Shown here one piece after another: positions 21,156 to 21,914 of a DNA stretch of 21,914 nucleotides. Location of the stretch: positions 1-21,914 of the IMG/VR virus record IMGVR_UViG_3300025853_012229. One strand, written 5' to 3'. Numbering within the stretch: position 1 is the first letter of the stretch; every line of letters begins with the position of its first letter. Made by a program: the position numbers and the translations under genes. This DNA is from a virus. Below the pieces are notes generated by a model. It saw only the letters and a list, made by a program, of their open reading frames with translations, had not been told where the DNA came from and made no database searches.

Positions 21156-21914
21156 AAATATTAATAACAGGTAGTAATGGTTTTGTAGGTAGAAATTTAG
21201 TAAAAGCGTTAGAAAAAGATTATGATATCTTTTCTCCTACATCTTCTCAATTAGATTTAACTGATGAAAAATCAGTAGAAGAATATTTACGTAATAAGTT
21301 TTTTGATGTAGTAATTCATTGTGCTATTAAAGGTGGTAGGAGAAATGTAGAAGATTCTGCATTTACACTTCAAGATAATCTTAGAATGTTCTTTAACTTA
21401 ATGAACAATAAAAACAGATTTGATAAATTTATTAATTTCTCTTCAGGTGCTGACTTTGATAAAACTAAAAATGTAAATAACAATAACCACAATTTAAAAG
21501 AAAGTTATCCTACTAAACCATATGATATGTCTAAAAATATCATTAGTAGAGTATTAAAAGATTGTTCTCGTTGTTATAATTTTAGAATATATGGGGTATT
21601 TGGAGTAGATGAAGCTGAAGATAGATTTATACTTTCAAATATTAAAAGATATAAAAACCAACAACCTATGGAAATTCATAAAAATAGGTATTGGGATTTT
21701 ATTTATATTAAAGATTTAGTAAATATAATAAAATATTATATTAATAATCCTACTTTAGATTTAGATAATGAAATGGATTTAGTTTACCAAGATCTTTTAT
21801 CATTAATGGACATAGCAGTAATAATTAATAATTTAGATAGACATAGAGTTGGAATAAAACTAGATAGTAATTCTAGAGATTTAGATTATTTAGGTAACAA
21901 AAGTTTTGGAATTA
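21152..21914 (+). CDS. NAD-dependent epimerase/reductase, partial (continues past the window)
   Basis: An open frame from an ATGA-coupled start to the window edge (254 codons seen, no stop). It is an extended short-chain dehydrogenase: ITGSNGFVGRNL (5-16) binds NAD(P), LDLTD at 35-39, FSSGADFD (96-103) and Y124-x3-K128 in YDMSK are catalytic. It resembles Fcl/RmlD-type reductases in general shape but lacks the Fcl STC cysteine motif, so reduction rather than epimerisation is likely. By position it would be the last step of the deoxysugar route, reducing the 4-keto group; the substrate is not proven. Confidence 0.8.
   Translation, partial: MKILITGSNGFVGRNLVKALEKDYDIFSPTSSQLDLTDEKSVEEYLRNKFFDVVIHCAIKGGRRNVEDSAFTLQDNLRMFFNLMNNKNRFDKFINFSSGADFDKTKNVNNNNHNLKESYPTKPYDMSKNIISRVLKDCSRCYNFRIYGVFGVDEAEDRFILSNIKRYKNQQPMEIHKNRYWDFIYIKDLVNIIKYYINNPTLDLDNEMDLVYQDLLSLMDIAVIINNLDRHRVGIKLDSNSRDLDYLGNKSFGI

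Noticed and set aside
1-21914. CRISPR arrays, insertion sequences, integrase or attachment sites, rRNA and tRNA genes
   Set aside because: No regularly spaced repeats, transposase or integrase motifs, or tRNA-like folds with complete arms were seen on either strand.

Overview
The window reads as an interior piece of a large, strictly lytic-type T4-like myovirus genome. The T4-type replisome genes are present: sliding clamp gp45, clamp-loader large subunit gp44 and small subunit gp62. Around them sit genes typical of marine T4-like phages: a small heat-shock protein, a PD-(D/E)XK nuclease, many 2-oxoglutarate/Fe(II) oxygenases, glycosyltransferases and nucleotide-sugar enzymes. Every supported gene is on the + strand. 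The DNA is very AT-rich, and genes are packed with 4 to 38 base overlaps (often ATGA) or gaps of a few bases. Almost no start has a Shine-Dalgarno-like sequence, and the three best promoter candidates carry a TAnnTTT-like box. Together these suggest a Bacteroidota (flavobacterial) host, but that is inference; SAR11 or a cyanobacterium cannot be excluded from sequence alone.

Layout. (1) 39-1141: a eukaryotic-type (HAD) phosphomannomutase and a DUF6165-like protein, both sugar-related. (2) 1116-6318: the replication block, gp45 - Hsp20 - terminator/promoter - two small unknown genes - GroES - GroEL - gp44 - unknown 86-residue gene - gp62. Finding a complete GroES/GroEL pair between clamp and clamp loader is unusual. 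(3) 6315-9128: a cluster of prolyl-4-hydroxylase-like proteins. Two look catalytically intact, one has lost a metal-binding His and one is degenerate. A small unknown gene and an Nmad1 (DUF1599) gene are interspersed. (4) 9118-10286: an Fe-S-type PD-(D/E)XK nuclease, then a new promoter and a ribbon-helix-helix protein. (5) 10294-14119: two GT4-type and one GT2-type glycosyltransferases plus a zinc-ribbon protein. (6) 14116-17898: GDP-fucose synthase, GDP-mannose 4,6-dehydratase, a GT10 fucosyltransferase-like protein, an oxygenase and a methyltransferase-like protein. (7) 17861-21914: an RfbH/ColD-like 3-dehydratase with His in place of the PLP lysine, an RmlB-like 4,6-dehydratase, a pair of miniature pyruvate-dehydrogenase-E1 alpha/beta-like thiamine-diphosphate proteins, and an epimerase/reductase cut by the window end.

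How the genes may work together. Phosphomannomutase, Gmd and Fcl supply most of a mannose-6-phosphate to GDP-fucose route (only the guanylyltransferase is not seen), and the GT10 protein could transfer the fucose. The last block looks like a separate deoxysugar route: 4,6-dehydration, 3-deoxygenation, attachment of a two-carbon branch by a split ThDP enzyme, then reduction. This putative phage-encoded branched-chain deoxysugar pathway is the best candidate for something undescribed. The acceptor (virion protein, DNA or host surface glycan) is not revealed by the sequence.
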